This document shows positions 42,295-52,206 of a stretch of 64,000 nucleotides of DNA, one piece after another (the stretch's first letter is position 1; each line of letters begins with the position of its first letter). The position numbers and the translations under genes are program-made. Origin of the DNA: Syngnathus acus (Eukaryota > Chordata > Actinopteri > Syngnathiformes > Syngnathidae); contig NC_051095.1 of assembly GCF_901709675.1 (NCBI RefSeq), positions 4,029,956 to 4,093,955 on the forward strand. Reading direction: 5' to 3'. Below the pieces are notes generated by a model. It had not been told where the DNA came from. It was given only the letters and a program-made list of their open reading frames with translations, and ran no database searches.

Positions 42295-43469
42295 GCAAAG
42301 TGGGATTCTGGGGCCTTCACTTTGTGCCAATGTCAATTATTTATGTTCATCATTCATACGCCTCTCATTGAACACATTGTCGGACCAATCATTTTTTTTT
42401 TATAGCGAGTACACACATTCGAGCGCTTGCCGATAATAAGCAGTGAAGATACTTGATGTCATTACATCTGTGATCACAATTGTGATTAAAGTGTGTTTAT
42501 ATTTTTAATTTACTTATAAAAAAAATTATGTTCGGAAACAGAATCTTGTGCTGAACGCTATCGGTGATGTGGTATCGGAACTTTTTTTTAGTACAGATAT
42601 ATCATATTGATGCCTATAGTTTTTTTTTTAATCCTGATTTCGGAAGAAAATACAATCAGGAAAACAAAAATGTATCTGTCTTTATTTCTTATTTTATCTG
42701 AAAATGACTTATTTTACACGCACAATAAAGTAACTTTTAAAGAGCCGTGATTTTTGCTGTAAGAATTTGTTTTAAGACTTCTGAGTGAGACTAATCTCAA
42801 AAACACACATGGGCAGACCGGGCAGACCGGTCACACCGCCGTTTAATTTTATAAAATAGATCAGCACATCTTTTCTTGGGACTCCCTTTCCATTTGACAC
42901 TATAATTAACCTTTTGTGAAACTTTTTTCAGGCTTTTTCTTGGCAAGTTACCAGCACATATCTAACAATTATAATGACTGCATGTGAGTTTGTGTGTGTG
43001 CATTCATTATACTATTTTTTTAGGTGGAAAAATGTCTGTGAATTGAAAATTAAAGCCAGTCCCATTGACATTTGAAGGAAAAAAAAAAAAATTCCCCTCT
43101 TTGCTTCCCGTCTTACTCTACTTGCCACGTGTGCACTCACGGCGAACAACGAGGCACTCTAAAGCTGCCGCAGTGTAGACAAAGCACGCTAGCGAACTAC
43201 ATTTTAGCAAATTGGAAAATGAGACATATGATGAGCAGCCAGTGCGGAAGTATGAGGGAACAATAGTTTTGACAATTGCGCAAAAAATTAACGACCTGTT
43301 ACATTGATGGTAATTACAATGGCAAGCTGCCAGGCCTCGCCTTTGCATTCTGCTGGTAAATCACGCGTCGGTTTTTCCCCTGAGAACAAGTCAGACCGCA
43401 TAAAGAAGCCGGCGTCAGACGCTCGACTCGTTATTGTGAGTCGCACCAGTTGAGGTCCAGTCGTCCGTC
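42295..43469. other. intergenic region between the tandem glycoprotein genes
   Basis: About 1.2 kb, AT-rich, without a supported gene. The part at about 42390-42690 (AAGTACT/TATCGG-type sequence) resembles degraded MITE sequence like that at 59406-59773. The last 100 bp, just upstream of copy B, carry CATAAAGAAG at about 43399, a possible weak TATA box. Confidence 0.4.
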
Positions 43470-46400
43470 ATGCGTTGCTGCCTGTTGGTTTTGTCGTTGT
43501 TGGCCTGCAGCTGCCGGGCCTTGAACTACACGGGCTCGGCGTTCACCTACCACCCCCTCAATGGCACGACCGACACGGTGCGTATTCCACCTTTCCCAAA
43601 GCGTATATCAACATCTGCGCTGTCGGATGACATCACAAGTTTATGCTCCGCAGGCGGTCGTTCGCTACAAGGTGGCCTTCCAGGAGTGCAACAACCTCAC
43701 CTTCGTGAACTGTCAGGGGGAGCTCTGCACAGTCAACTTGGTGTCTGTGAACTTTGTGGACGAGAACAGCGGAGAGTGGTGTCAATATGAAGTCATCGTG
43801 CATGTGAACAACTCCGAAGCACCTTTTCATCTGGCGTGAGTCTTGAGAGCTTCACTTTCGGGCTATCGGATATATTTATGGATACAGAGAAAGGATAAGT
43901 TAACCACGCTCGATCTTGATTGACTAACATCTTGGGGACTTATGTATCAGGCTGAAAAAAACCAGACAGATGAAGCTCTCGGTCTCTCTCTCTCTCTTTC
44001 TCTTCAGGTCTTCAATTGACTCAATTTCTAAACAATCCTAAACCAGGGTTATCTTGTTTCCAAACCTTCCAGTCAGTGCTGTTCCCATTGATGATCTTCC
44101 TGATTCTGTCCATCCCAAATCCCCTCAAGAACGAAAAATGTTTTTGTTCTTCCAGACTAGAAGGCATCAACTGGATCGACAATATCGACAATATCATGGA
44201 AGTGCACGCCCCGACATACATCGAGCTGAGGACGAGGTCCGACACAGGTCGGCCAAATTCGTCCCCCCGGACCACCATGCTTCCCATCTACAGGTACGAC
44301 CACCCTGACATTGACATGTGGGCGCCATGGCAACCAGCCTCCAAAGAATGTTTGTGTCAATCCCAAAGGGTCCCGTCCAACTGCCACAGAGTAATAAGGC
44401 TGCCCATGTATGACACAGACGGAGATCGCGTTTACTGCTATGAGAAGAATAACATCTTTGAGGAATTTTATTTCTTTCACAAAGTTTTTTATCCCAATGA
44501 AGTAAGTGACCCCCACCGGCTCAAAACAACACCCTCCTCAAGCCCAAGCCTAGTGCTGACTGCTCCTTCTTTGCAGCATGGTTATTTAGTCTATCACGGC
44601 GTCCAGGGCGTGGTGGACATGGAGGGCGCGTACGCTGTAGAGCTGATCATGAAGGATTTCCCACACGACAACTTGGCTCTAACTGACCCAAATGGGGTCC
44701 AAACATTTCACTCAAAAATGAATCCCCTCAGCGAGGTCCCCATTCAATTTGTTCTGAAGGGTGAGAAAGTGTGAACGTTTAGATTTGACATGTCCATTCT
44801 CAGTGAAAAAGTGGGGAGAGTCAAAAACGCCTGAGCTAAATGTGGACAACATCCATAATACTGGTGTTATTGTTTTGTATTTTCAGTGGCGGGAGTGGGA
44901 ACGAGTAGAGCTACATGATTTATCGATTTTCTGGGCATTAAGCTTTTTTACTGTTGGGGAGTCAGAGAGTGACGGTAAGACAGAAAGTGCTGTCCAGCAT
45001 CGACAAAATTGCATTGCAGGCATTAGCATTGCAAAACAAACCAATCATGACTGCTAGGTTGGTAGCATGGCTTATTTGTGAGAAAGTGCTATGATAATGC
45101 TAAATATTTCCATTTCAAGTGTTTTTGTATTGTGTGTCATTATAGTAACTGTAACTTTTCCCCTGTGTGAATTGTAAATTTCCAGTGGATCCACCAGTGG
45201 ACTCGTGTAGGCCAGGGGATATTGTACCCGAGTTTGAGTCTCCTACACCTGAAGATGAAGCTCACCTTTACGCCTTTGTGAACCATACGCTGAACATTGA
45301 GATTTATGCAAGCGCGGTGAGATCAAGGTAGGCATTTTAAATATTTTAATACCACCACAGAATCATGCAGGACTGAAAGTGCCAAAATGAACTAAATAAA
45401 TACACCATGAAATATTGAATTAAAAAGCTCAATAATTAGTTCAAGATTTTATGTATGAATTGGATATGGCATTTATTAAATGAAACAAATAAATGATTAA
45501 ATATTTAAATGCATGATTCAAAAATTAAATGTCTCATTGTTTCATTTATGAATCAAATATGGAATGAACTCAATGTGTGATAGCGTCGAACAAGTGCTGT
45601 TCAGCGGGCCGGCTGGCATACAGAAGAAGGATTTCGGCGGCGGCCACTTTGTTTTGTCCTGGACACCGACTGTAGAAGATTCGGGCCTACGTCACGCCAT
45701 CTGCTTTGTTGTTGAAGCGATTCTAGATCAAGATCGGTACGTATATTTGCTCATTGGTTCCAAAAACCACCCGCGATACGTGAAATCCGCGAAGTACGGT
45801 CACCAACAAGAAGTACTGAGCAGGCTAACGAGTTAGCGGAAAGATGCTAATTCGCGATCGTGCTAACACGCGAAAACGGACTTCTAAAGGAATGTAAACG
45901 ACAATTCGGAGCAATATTACATTATCCTAAAGGTTAGACACGTTTCCTCACTTTAGAAGTTTTATTTTGACTTTTAAATGTTTTTTTAATGTGGGGGTAA
46001 AAAATCCGCGATGTAGTGCAGCCGCGATAAACGAAACGCGAAGTAGCGAGGGATCACTGTATACTAACATTTCAATATTGCCGTCCCACAGCAAAATTCA
46101 CTCGGAGATGCGCTGCGTCATCGTAGCAGTTGACCACTGTGAGTCAAACCTCTTATTGTCTCTTTTATATAATAATAAAACAGACTTGACATCACCATGT
46201 GGCAGTGGCGGGCCTATCGTCCTCATTTAAAAATGTCAGCAAGCTAGCTAGCTCATTTGAATTCTGCCTGCTCTTAAAAGTTCATTGGCGTGCACTTATA
46301 ATTCTGAAGGCCCTGGGGAGATTAGACATGGCAACACAGGTTGAAATGTTGATGAGGGAAACAAAACAACTCACCACTGCCACTGGGTCCCTCCAGGCCA

Positions 46401-46732
46401 CCCGATTTAAACTGTGCGACTTTTTCTTTTTAGTGTATTTTGCCCTGAATGCCAGGTTGTTGGTCCGAAGCCACTTACCTGTTCTAAAAGTCATCGAACG
46501 CTACGGTTTAAAGGGGGTATGTAGTCTACACTTCACATACACAACTATTATTATGCACACCGTTTAAGTGTCTTGTTTTGTCCTGCAGTTGAAGGAGGAG
46601 CTGATTAAGCGAGGACTGCCCAACGACATCCAAGTGCGATTGGGGTGGAGAATTAAAGAAAACGATTTTATGAATGATTTCTATATTCATAAAAATGAGG
46701 ACTTCACAACCAGTTGGGCCACACCTGCGTGA
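43470..46732 (+). CDS. secreted N-glycosylated protein, tandem copy B, 3' end altered by a transposon
   Basis: The exon set parallels copy A: 43470-43577, 43654-43835, 44156-44293, 44369-44501, 44577-44760, 45186-45327, 45584-45736, 46092-46138, about 46206-46279 and 46589-46732. Phases are the same and two exons have identical length (142 and 47 nt). It starts MRCCLLVLSLLACSCRA (signal peptide) and shares TRSDTGRPNSSP, YDTDGDRVYC, GAYAVELIMKDFP, SWTPTVEDSGLRHAICFVV and SEMRCVIVAV. The last exon begins LKEELIKRGLPNDIQVRL (copy A: LKAELVLRGLPSDITLKL). Its stop codon TGA (46730-46732) lies inside the left terminal repeat of the transposon that starts at 46725. Exon 9 lacks the donor at the position used in copy A; a weak GTTCAT 15 nt later would keep frame. 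The protein would have about 434 residues. Function unknown; the gene may be live or decaying. Confidence 0.75.
45757..46060. mobile_element. MITE-like insertion in intron 7 of glycoprotein copy B
   Basis: The segment starts near GGTTCCAAAAACCACCCGCG and ends GAAGTAGCGAGGGATCACTG. Its ends carry related inverted sequences (CGCGAAGTACGG and CGCGATAAACGAAACGCG). This pattern is common in fish DNA-transposon derivatives. The exact ends and target-site duplication were not resolved. Confidence 0.5.
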
Positions 46733-47695
46733 AGCTGGCCCCCCACCCCACGCAAAATTTAAGCAAAATAGTCTGTTTCGTTTGTGCTTCGTTTGTGCTG
46801 GTTTGTGCAGCAAAAATTTTCGTTTGTGCTGCTATGGTTTTTTAGTTATGAACGATTCTTTTATAGGTCATCCAGAGTTCACCCAGCCCCCCATCTGCTC
46901 AAAATGGACCCAAAACGGTACCGTTCGTTTGTGCTTCGTTAGTGCTGGTTTGTGCAGCAAAAATTTTCGTTTGTGCTGCTTCCGTTTCGGAGATATTACA
47001 CATTTATTTTATAGCGATGACGTCACCTAGCCCCCCACTTCGCTCCAAATGGACCCAAAATGGTACCGTTCGTTTGTGCTTCGTTTGTGCAGGTTTGTGC
47101 AGCAAAAATTTTCGTTTGTGCTGCTTCCGTTTCGGAGATATTACACATTTATTTTATAGCGATGACGTCACCCAGCCCCCCACCTCGCTCCAAATGGACC
47201 CAAAATGGTACCGTTCGTTTGTGCTTCGTTTGTGCAGGTTTGTGCAGCAAAAATTTTCGTTTGTGCTGCTATGGTTTTTTAGTTATGAACGATTCTTTTA
47301 TAGGTCATCCAGAGTTCACCCAGCCCCCCATCTGCTCGAAATGGACCCAAAACGGTACCGTTCGTTTGTGCTTCGTTAGTGCTGGTTTGTGCAGCAAAAA
47401 TTTTCGTTTGTGCTGCTTCCGTTTCGGAGATATTACACATTTATTTTATAGCGATGACGTCACCTAGCCCCCCACTTCGCTCCAAATGGACCCAAAATGG
47501 TACCGTTCGTTTGTGCTTCGTTTGTGCAGGTTTGTGCAGCAAAAATTTTCGTTTGTGCTGCTTCCGTTTCGGAGATATTACACATTTATTTTATAGCGAT
47601 GACGTCAGGTAGCCCCGCCCCCCTGTTTACTTCCAAATTGACCCAAAATAGTGCCGTTCGTTTGTGTTTCGTTTGTGCTGGTTTGTGCTGCAAAA
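46725..47695 (+). repeat. left terminal inverted repeat of the transposon, tandem array
   Basis: After a 70-bp head, units of about 145-155 bp share the core CGTTCGTTTGTGCTTCGTTTGTGC, GTTTGTGCAGCAAAAATTT and GGACCCAAAA. Type i units contain TATGGTTTTTTAGTTATGAA and GGTCATCCAGAGTTCACC. Type ii units contain TCCGTTTCGGAGATATTACA and GATGACGTCACC. The order is i, ii, ii, i, ii, ii. Type ii units bring four TGACGTCA palindromes, at 47018, 47163, 47455 and 47600. Long open frames across the array are repeat by-products. Confidence 0.9.
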
Positions 47696-48145
47696 ATGGT
47701 ACCGATTGTGCCGCAAAAAAATTTGTTGACGTTCAGTGAATCATTCAATTTGTCATTTATTTAATACTAATTTATTTTCTAGAGATGTCAAATCCTTGCT
47801 CCATGGATCGTTAATTAACCATTTGTTTGTGCCATTGCAATTTTTCATTATTAAAATCATGCATCTTCATTAACCCCCTGTCATGTATTTTATTCTTTTT
47901 CACTTGACATCATGATAACTCCTTAATTCTTACACATGTATTATCCAACTAATTACCATGCCAAGTGACCTCTGCAGGCCGGTAAGACATATCGCAACAG
48001 GGTGGCGAAAAACAAAGACGTGCAACTTTTTCAAGCGACAAATACACAACTATCTCCGAAGATTTAATAACAGTGAGTGACAGAAAGTGTCTTTTTCTGG
48101 GAAGTGACCATCGACCAATGTAAGTAAAAACTTTGTGAGGGCAGG
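47696..48145. other. transposon internal 5' region
   Basis: AT-rich sequence between the left TIR and the ORF. It contains a CTCTGCAG acceptor-like site at about 47974, a GTGAGT donor-like site at about 48070 and GTAAGT at 48120. These suggest a spliced leader or an upstream coding exon, but no joined frame could be demonstrated. Confidence 0.4.
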
Positions 48146-50746
48146 ATGGAACCACATGTATGGCGAGCATCACAGGCAAATAAATCGATGGACTTCGGAG
48201 ACCCTGAGCCACGCCACCTGCCAAATTTGGCCACCCTGCGCAAGGCAAAGCAAGAGAAAAATGATTTGGCATTAGGTGACAAAAATCCAATTTTATCATT
48301 GCAGATGTTGAAATACAGTGCACCTCACAGTGACAGCATCAAAGACATTGGACTTGACAAGTTTTTCTGTCACTATTGGAGTCAAACACAAATGCATGTG
48401 TACAAGAGCTTAAAGAAATCCCACCCAATATTATGTGTTGATGCAACTGGCTCAATAGTTAAAAAACTGATGAGGCCGAATGGCATGTCTGGCCATATCT
48501 TCCTGTATCAGGGTGTTATGACAGGGCATACCAGCTCCAGTGTCCCAGTCGTGCAGATGCTGTCAGAGAAGCATGATGTTAATGCTATCACACAGTGGCT
48601 GAAGGAATGGATCCATGCAGGTGCATCTGTTCCTAAAGAAGCAGTGAGTGACTTTTCTCTGGCGATTCTTGGAGCTCTAGTCAAAGCTTTTACCCCTCAT
48701 CCTGATCTGAAGAGCTACATCAATGAGTGCTTTAACATTTCACGTGGGAATCAACCTGGACATCTACCCCCATGTTTTGTCAGGGTAGATGTAGCACACT
48801 GCATTAAGATGATCTGCCGATGGGACTGCCTGAAAAACAAAAGACCTCGTGTTAAGGATTTCTTTGTTAGGTCAATAGCACAGCTTCTTAAGTCACAATG
48901 TTTGCAACATGCAAAAGAACTTCTTCGTGCTATCACCATTGTGGCACTGAGTGAGACAGAGGGTAATGACAATTCTGGAGCCCCTATCCCATCAGAAAAG
49001 TGCAAGAAATACTTGAGAGCGCAAATCGCAGAGGAATTTGTCCCCATTTCAGATGAGGAAGTTGAGGGACAAGAACCAGGTGATTCATTAAATCAGCACA
49101 TCCAGACTAATGTCCGAGAGTGGGTGACAGAAATATGTGAGGAGAGCAGGTCACTTGCCATGGCTGATGGGGATAGAGACAACATCCACTTCCTCCCTGA
49201 GATTATTCCCCAAATAACAAGACTTGGAAGTTACTTGCCACTCTGGACAGCAATAATGGTCCCTCTCTTCAAAAGCGCCAGCATCACTGCAAGTTCCGCA
49301 GCTGTTGAAGCAGAGTTCAAAAACATAAAAAAAGGCCTTTTCAAGCATGAAAGCCTACCCATTCGTGTGGACCGGTTTGTTGCTCGTCATCTTTCCTTCA
49401 TTGAGGGAAACATGCGGATTTGCTCTGCAAAACAAAAAAGTGATGTGTGTGATGCCACGACCGTCAGAGAGCCTGACAATGTCTGCAGTACTTCTCAAAC
49501 TGAAGTAGTAAACAAAAGGGGAGAAAAATCTCATCCTGGAGCGGAGCCAGATGCATCTACTGACAGTGCAGTTGAAAACTGGAGAGGTTTAGCGGTCCCA
49601 CCGAAAAAAAGAAAGATAACTTCATATCTCTCTCCTTGTCCTGAATGGCTGCATATTGACACACAAGTGGGCTGGAAAAAAGTCAAGGTACCATTGTTGA
49701 AAAACGGGAACCATCAACAGCCTGTTAAACTTCGCACATCAAAAGTGTTTGTGCTCAATACTTGTGCATTTGATTCTGTCTTGCAATGCTTATGCTGTTC
49801 TTTCTGTGAAAGTTTTTCATTTGAAAAGACTGTTCTGAACTATGAACATGGGAACCAATTCCTCCACCTGGTGAAAACCATCACAACACAGAGTGTGAAC
49901 CCACAGGTATACTCACAGAGGGCAGAACTGCTGGGGGAAATATTCAAACCTGTCCTCCTGACCTCTGGTGCTCTCCAAATTGATGCACAATGCCACATCT
50001 CCACTGTAATTGAGAGCGCAATGAGGAATATCCCAAGTGTTTATTTGATAAAACAATGCTCCTCACAGTACTGCAGTTTAAGCCAACAAGTAACAAGGCA
50101 AGTTTCACTTGTTTGTCCAAACGTTGCTGTCCTGCAGACCTGTGGCATGGCTTCTCTTCAGACTGCTGCTGAAGAGGGACTCAGCCTTCCTGACTCTCTC
50201 TGCCTCAGGCCAATTGAAAATCCTTCCCATTGTCCGTCTTCATTCAAAACACAGGACAACAATACAGGCAAGGCTCTGTGTTCAGGTAATGTTACTCACA
50301 GCTACAATCTGGGAGAGTTTGTGTGGATTGACACTGACCTTGGTAGCAGTTGCAAGGAAGTTGCCTTGCTTGAATTTCCCTCCAGTCTGGAGCTAAAAGA
50401 GAAGACCTTTACTTTGAGAGCAGTCATTGGCTTTGAACCAGGACTGACCCAGGATTCTCTCGGGCATTATGTGGCATACTGCAGGAGGACTGCATATGCC
50501 TGGGAGATCTATAATGACCTGGGAAGTGGAGTGAAAGCAGCATCAGTAAATACTAAGATCTTCCCACATGCTGTTCTACACAGTGCAGTGATGCATTGTT
50601 TGAATTGTTGGAAAAAAATGTTGATAATGTTCCCTTTGACAAAGAAAGTTTTTTTTTCACGTTTTCAAGTTTCTTTTTCTGGCTGTCATCAACTTCACAT
50701 ACATGTATTAATTGTTGCATTAATTAATGTTTTGGAGCAGACATAG
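48146..50746 (+). CDS. transposase-deubiquitinase-like fusion protein of the transposon
   Basis: The 866-codon intronless ORF has a favourable start context (A at -3, G at +4) and an in-frame stop 21 bp upstream. Residues about 60-420 look like a DDE transposase of MULE/RNase H-like type: CVDATGSIV (D99), AVSDFSLAILGALVKAF (D169), CFVRVDVAHCIKMICRW (D215, H218) and SSAAVEAEFKNIKKGLF (E388/E390). An NLS-like PPKKRK is at 485-490. Residues about 530-800 look like a USP-type (C19) cysteine peptidase: Cys box VLNTCAFDSVLQCL (C540) and His box SLGHYVAYCRR...WEIYNDL (H774, N790/D791). The family reading is mine from motifs and is not confirmed by alignment. A plausible spliced upstream exon lies at 47970-48062 but its frame did not join cleanly. 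The N-terminal DNA-binding domain is not evident, so the protein may be longer. Confidence 0.8.
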   Translation: MEPHVWRASQANKSMDFGDPEPRHLPNLATLRKAKQEKNDLALGDKNPILSLQMLKYSAPHSDSIKDIGLDKFFCHYWSQTQMHVYKSLKKSHPILCVDATGSIVKKLMRPNGMSGHIFLYQGVMTGHTSSSVPVVQMLSEKHDVNAITQWLKEWIHAGASVPKEAVSDFSLAILGALVKAFTPHPDLKSYINECFNISRGNQPGHLPPCFVRVDVAHCIKMICRWDCLKNKRPRVKDFFVRSIAQLLKSQCLQHAKELLRAITIVALSETEGNDNSGAPIPSEKCKKYLRAQIAEEFVPISDEEVEGQEPGDSLNQHIQTNVREWVTEICEESRSLAMADGDRDNIHFLPEIIPQITRLGSYLPLWTAIMVPLFKSASITASSAAVEAEFKNIKKGLFKHESLPIRVDRFVARHLSFIEGNMRICSAKQKSDVCDATTVREPDNVCSTSQTEVVNKRGEKSHPGAEPDASTDSAVENWRGLAVPPKKRKITSYLSPCPEWLHIDTQVGWKKVKVPLLKNGNHQQPVKLRTSKVFVLNTCAFDSVLQCLCCSFCESFSFEKTVLNYEHGNQFLHLVKTITTQSVNPQVYSQRAELLGEIFKPVLLTSGALQIDAQCHISTVIESAMRNIPSVYLIKQCSSQYCSLSQQVTRQVSLVCPNVAVLQTCGMASLQTAAEEGLSLPDSLCLRPIENPSHCPSSFKTQDNNTGKALCSGNVTHSYNLGEFVWIDTDLGSSCKEVALLEFPSSLELKEKTFTLRAVIGFEPGLTQDSLGHYVAYCRRTAYAWEIYNDLGSGVKAASVNTKIFPHAVLHSAVMHCLNCWKKMLIMFPLTKKVFFSRFQVSFSGCHQLHIHVLIVALINVLEQT

Positions 50747-51104
50747 ACTCATCAGGTATTTAGATTGCGGTGAACCTTTTGCATGTCAGATGTAATTGAA
50801 AAAAATGATCACATAGGCTTATTGAAAACAAGGAAATTAATCAATGAGCACGATACAAACATAATTACAGAAATATCCTCGTACTAAAAGCCATTCCCCG
50901 CAGTGAAAGTTTTCTGTAAGATAAAAAGAAAAGAAAAAAAAGGCTAAGAACATGTTTACCTTGTATTCGTCCTGCATCAGGAGCATTCCAGTCCAGGAGC
51001 TTGAAATTCGCGACAAAATACAGTGACGTGGGCTGGGTGACGTCTTTGCTATGAATTAAATGTGTAATATCTGCAAAACCGTAGCATCACAAACGAAACT
51101 TTTT
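50747..51104. other. transposon internal 3' region
   Basis: This non-coding stretch between the ORF stop and the right TIR has no canonical AATAAA on the plus strand that I can see. It includes a diverged partial TIR unit at about 51000-51104. Confidence 0.45.
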
Positions 51105-52071
51105 GCAGCACAAACCAGCACAAACGAAACACAAACGACCGGCACTATTTTGGGTCAATTTGGAAGTAAACAGGGGGGCGGGGCTACCTGACGTCATCGC
51201 TATAAAATAAATGTGTAATATCTACGAAACGGAAGCAGCACAAACGAAATTATTTGCTGCACAAACCTGCACAAACGAAGCACAAACGAACGGTACCATT
51301 TTGGGTCCATTTGGAGCGAAGTGGGGGGCTAGGTGACGTCATCGCTATAAAATAAATGTGTAATATCTCCGAAACGGAAGCAGCACAAACGAAAATTTTT
51401 GCTGCACAAACCAGCACTAACGAAGCACAAACGAACGGTACCGTTTTGGGTCCATTTCGAGCAGATGGGGGGCTGGGTGAACTCTGGATGACCTATAAAA
51501 GAATCGTTCATAACTAAAAAACCATAGCAGCACAAACGAAATTTTTTGCTGCACAAACCTGCACAAACGAAGCACAAACGAACGGTACCATTTTGGGTCC
51601 ATTTGGAGCGAGGTGGGGGGCTGGGTGACGTCATCGCTATAAAATAAATGTGTAATATCTCCGAAACGGAAGCAGCACAAACGAAAATTTTTGCTGCACA
51701 AACCTGCACAAACGAAGCACAAACGAACGGTACCATTTTGGGTCCATTTGGAGCGAAGTGGGGGGCTAGGTGACGTCATCGCTATAAAATAAATGTGTAA
51801 TATCTCCGAAACGGAAGCAGCACAAACGAAAATTTTTGCTGCACAAACCAGCACTAACGAAGCACAAACGAACGGTACCGTTTTGGGTCCATTTCGAGCA
51901 GATGGGGGGCTGGGTGAACTCTGGATGACCTATAAAAGAATCGTTCATAACTAAAAAACCATAGCAGCACAAACGAAAATTTTTGCTGCACAAACCAGCA
52001 CAAACGAAGCACAAACGAAACAGACTATTTTACTTAAATTTTGCGTGGGGTGGGGGGCCAGCTTCACGCAG
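51105..52071 (-). repeat. right terminal inverted repeat of the transposon, tandem array
   Basis: This is the reverse complement of the left repeat, with the same unit order (i, ii, ii, i, ii, ii read inward from 52071). TGACGTCA palindromes lie at 51189, 51334, 51626 and 51771. A further diverged, inward half-unit with GGGTGACGTC reaches about 51000. The innermost unit shares GGGGGGCGGGGCTACCTGAC with the left side. Confidence 0.9.
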
Positions 52072-52206
52072 GTGCCACACCCTCAATGAGGCCTGGAGCA
52101 GAATTTGACACTTTTGAATTTGTATTACCTCTCTTCAAAATATATGTGAATAATAATAAAAAAACAACAAGAGAAAAGTTGCAGTTTGAACATCTTTATA
52201 GGTGCA

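Larger units (their letters stand above)
46725..52071 (+). mobile_element. 5.35-kb MULE-like DNA transposon with long structured TIRs
   Basis: The element begins CTGCGTGAAGCTGGCC and ends GGCCAGCTTCACGCAG. It is flanked by GGGCCACAC (46716-46724) and GTGCCACAC (52072-52080), a 9-bp target-site duplication with one mismatch; 9-bp duplications are typical of the Mutator/MULE superfamily. Terminal inverted repeats of about 0.97 kb (46725-47695 and 51105-52071) are almost identical in the parts I compared and are themselves tandem arrays. A single intronless 866-codon ORF lies between them. The high TIR identity and intact ORF suggest a recent, possibly autonomous insertion. It separates the convergent genes glycoprotein copy B and otud4. 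Confidence 0.88.

Noticed and set aside
46674-47739. Several overlapping plus-strand ORFs of 80-145 codons with repeated peptides such as LCFVCAGLCSKNFRLCC
   Set aside because: They run across the tandem TIR units in more than one frame and recur on the opposite strand in the right TIR. They follow from unit sequence and low stop density, with no start or splice context.
46725-52071. CRISPR-like look of the repeated units
   Set aside because: Units are about 150 bp, the spacers are themselves repeated, the two arrays are inverted copies, and the genome is eukaryotic. They are transposon terminal repeats.
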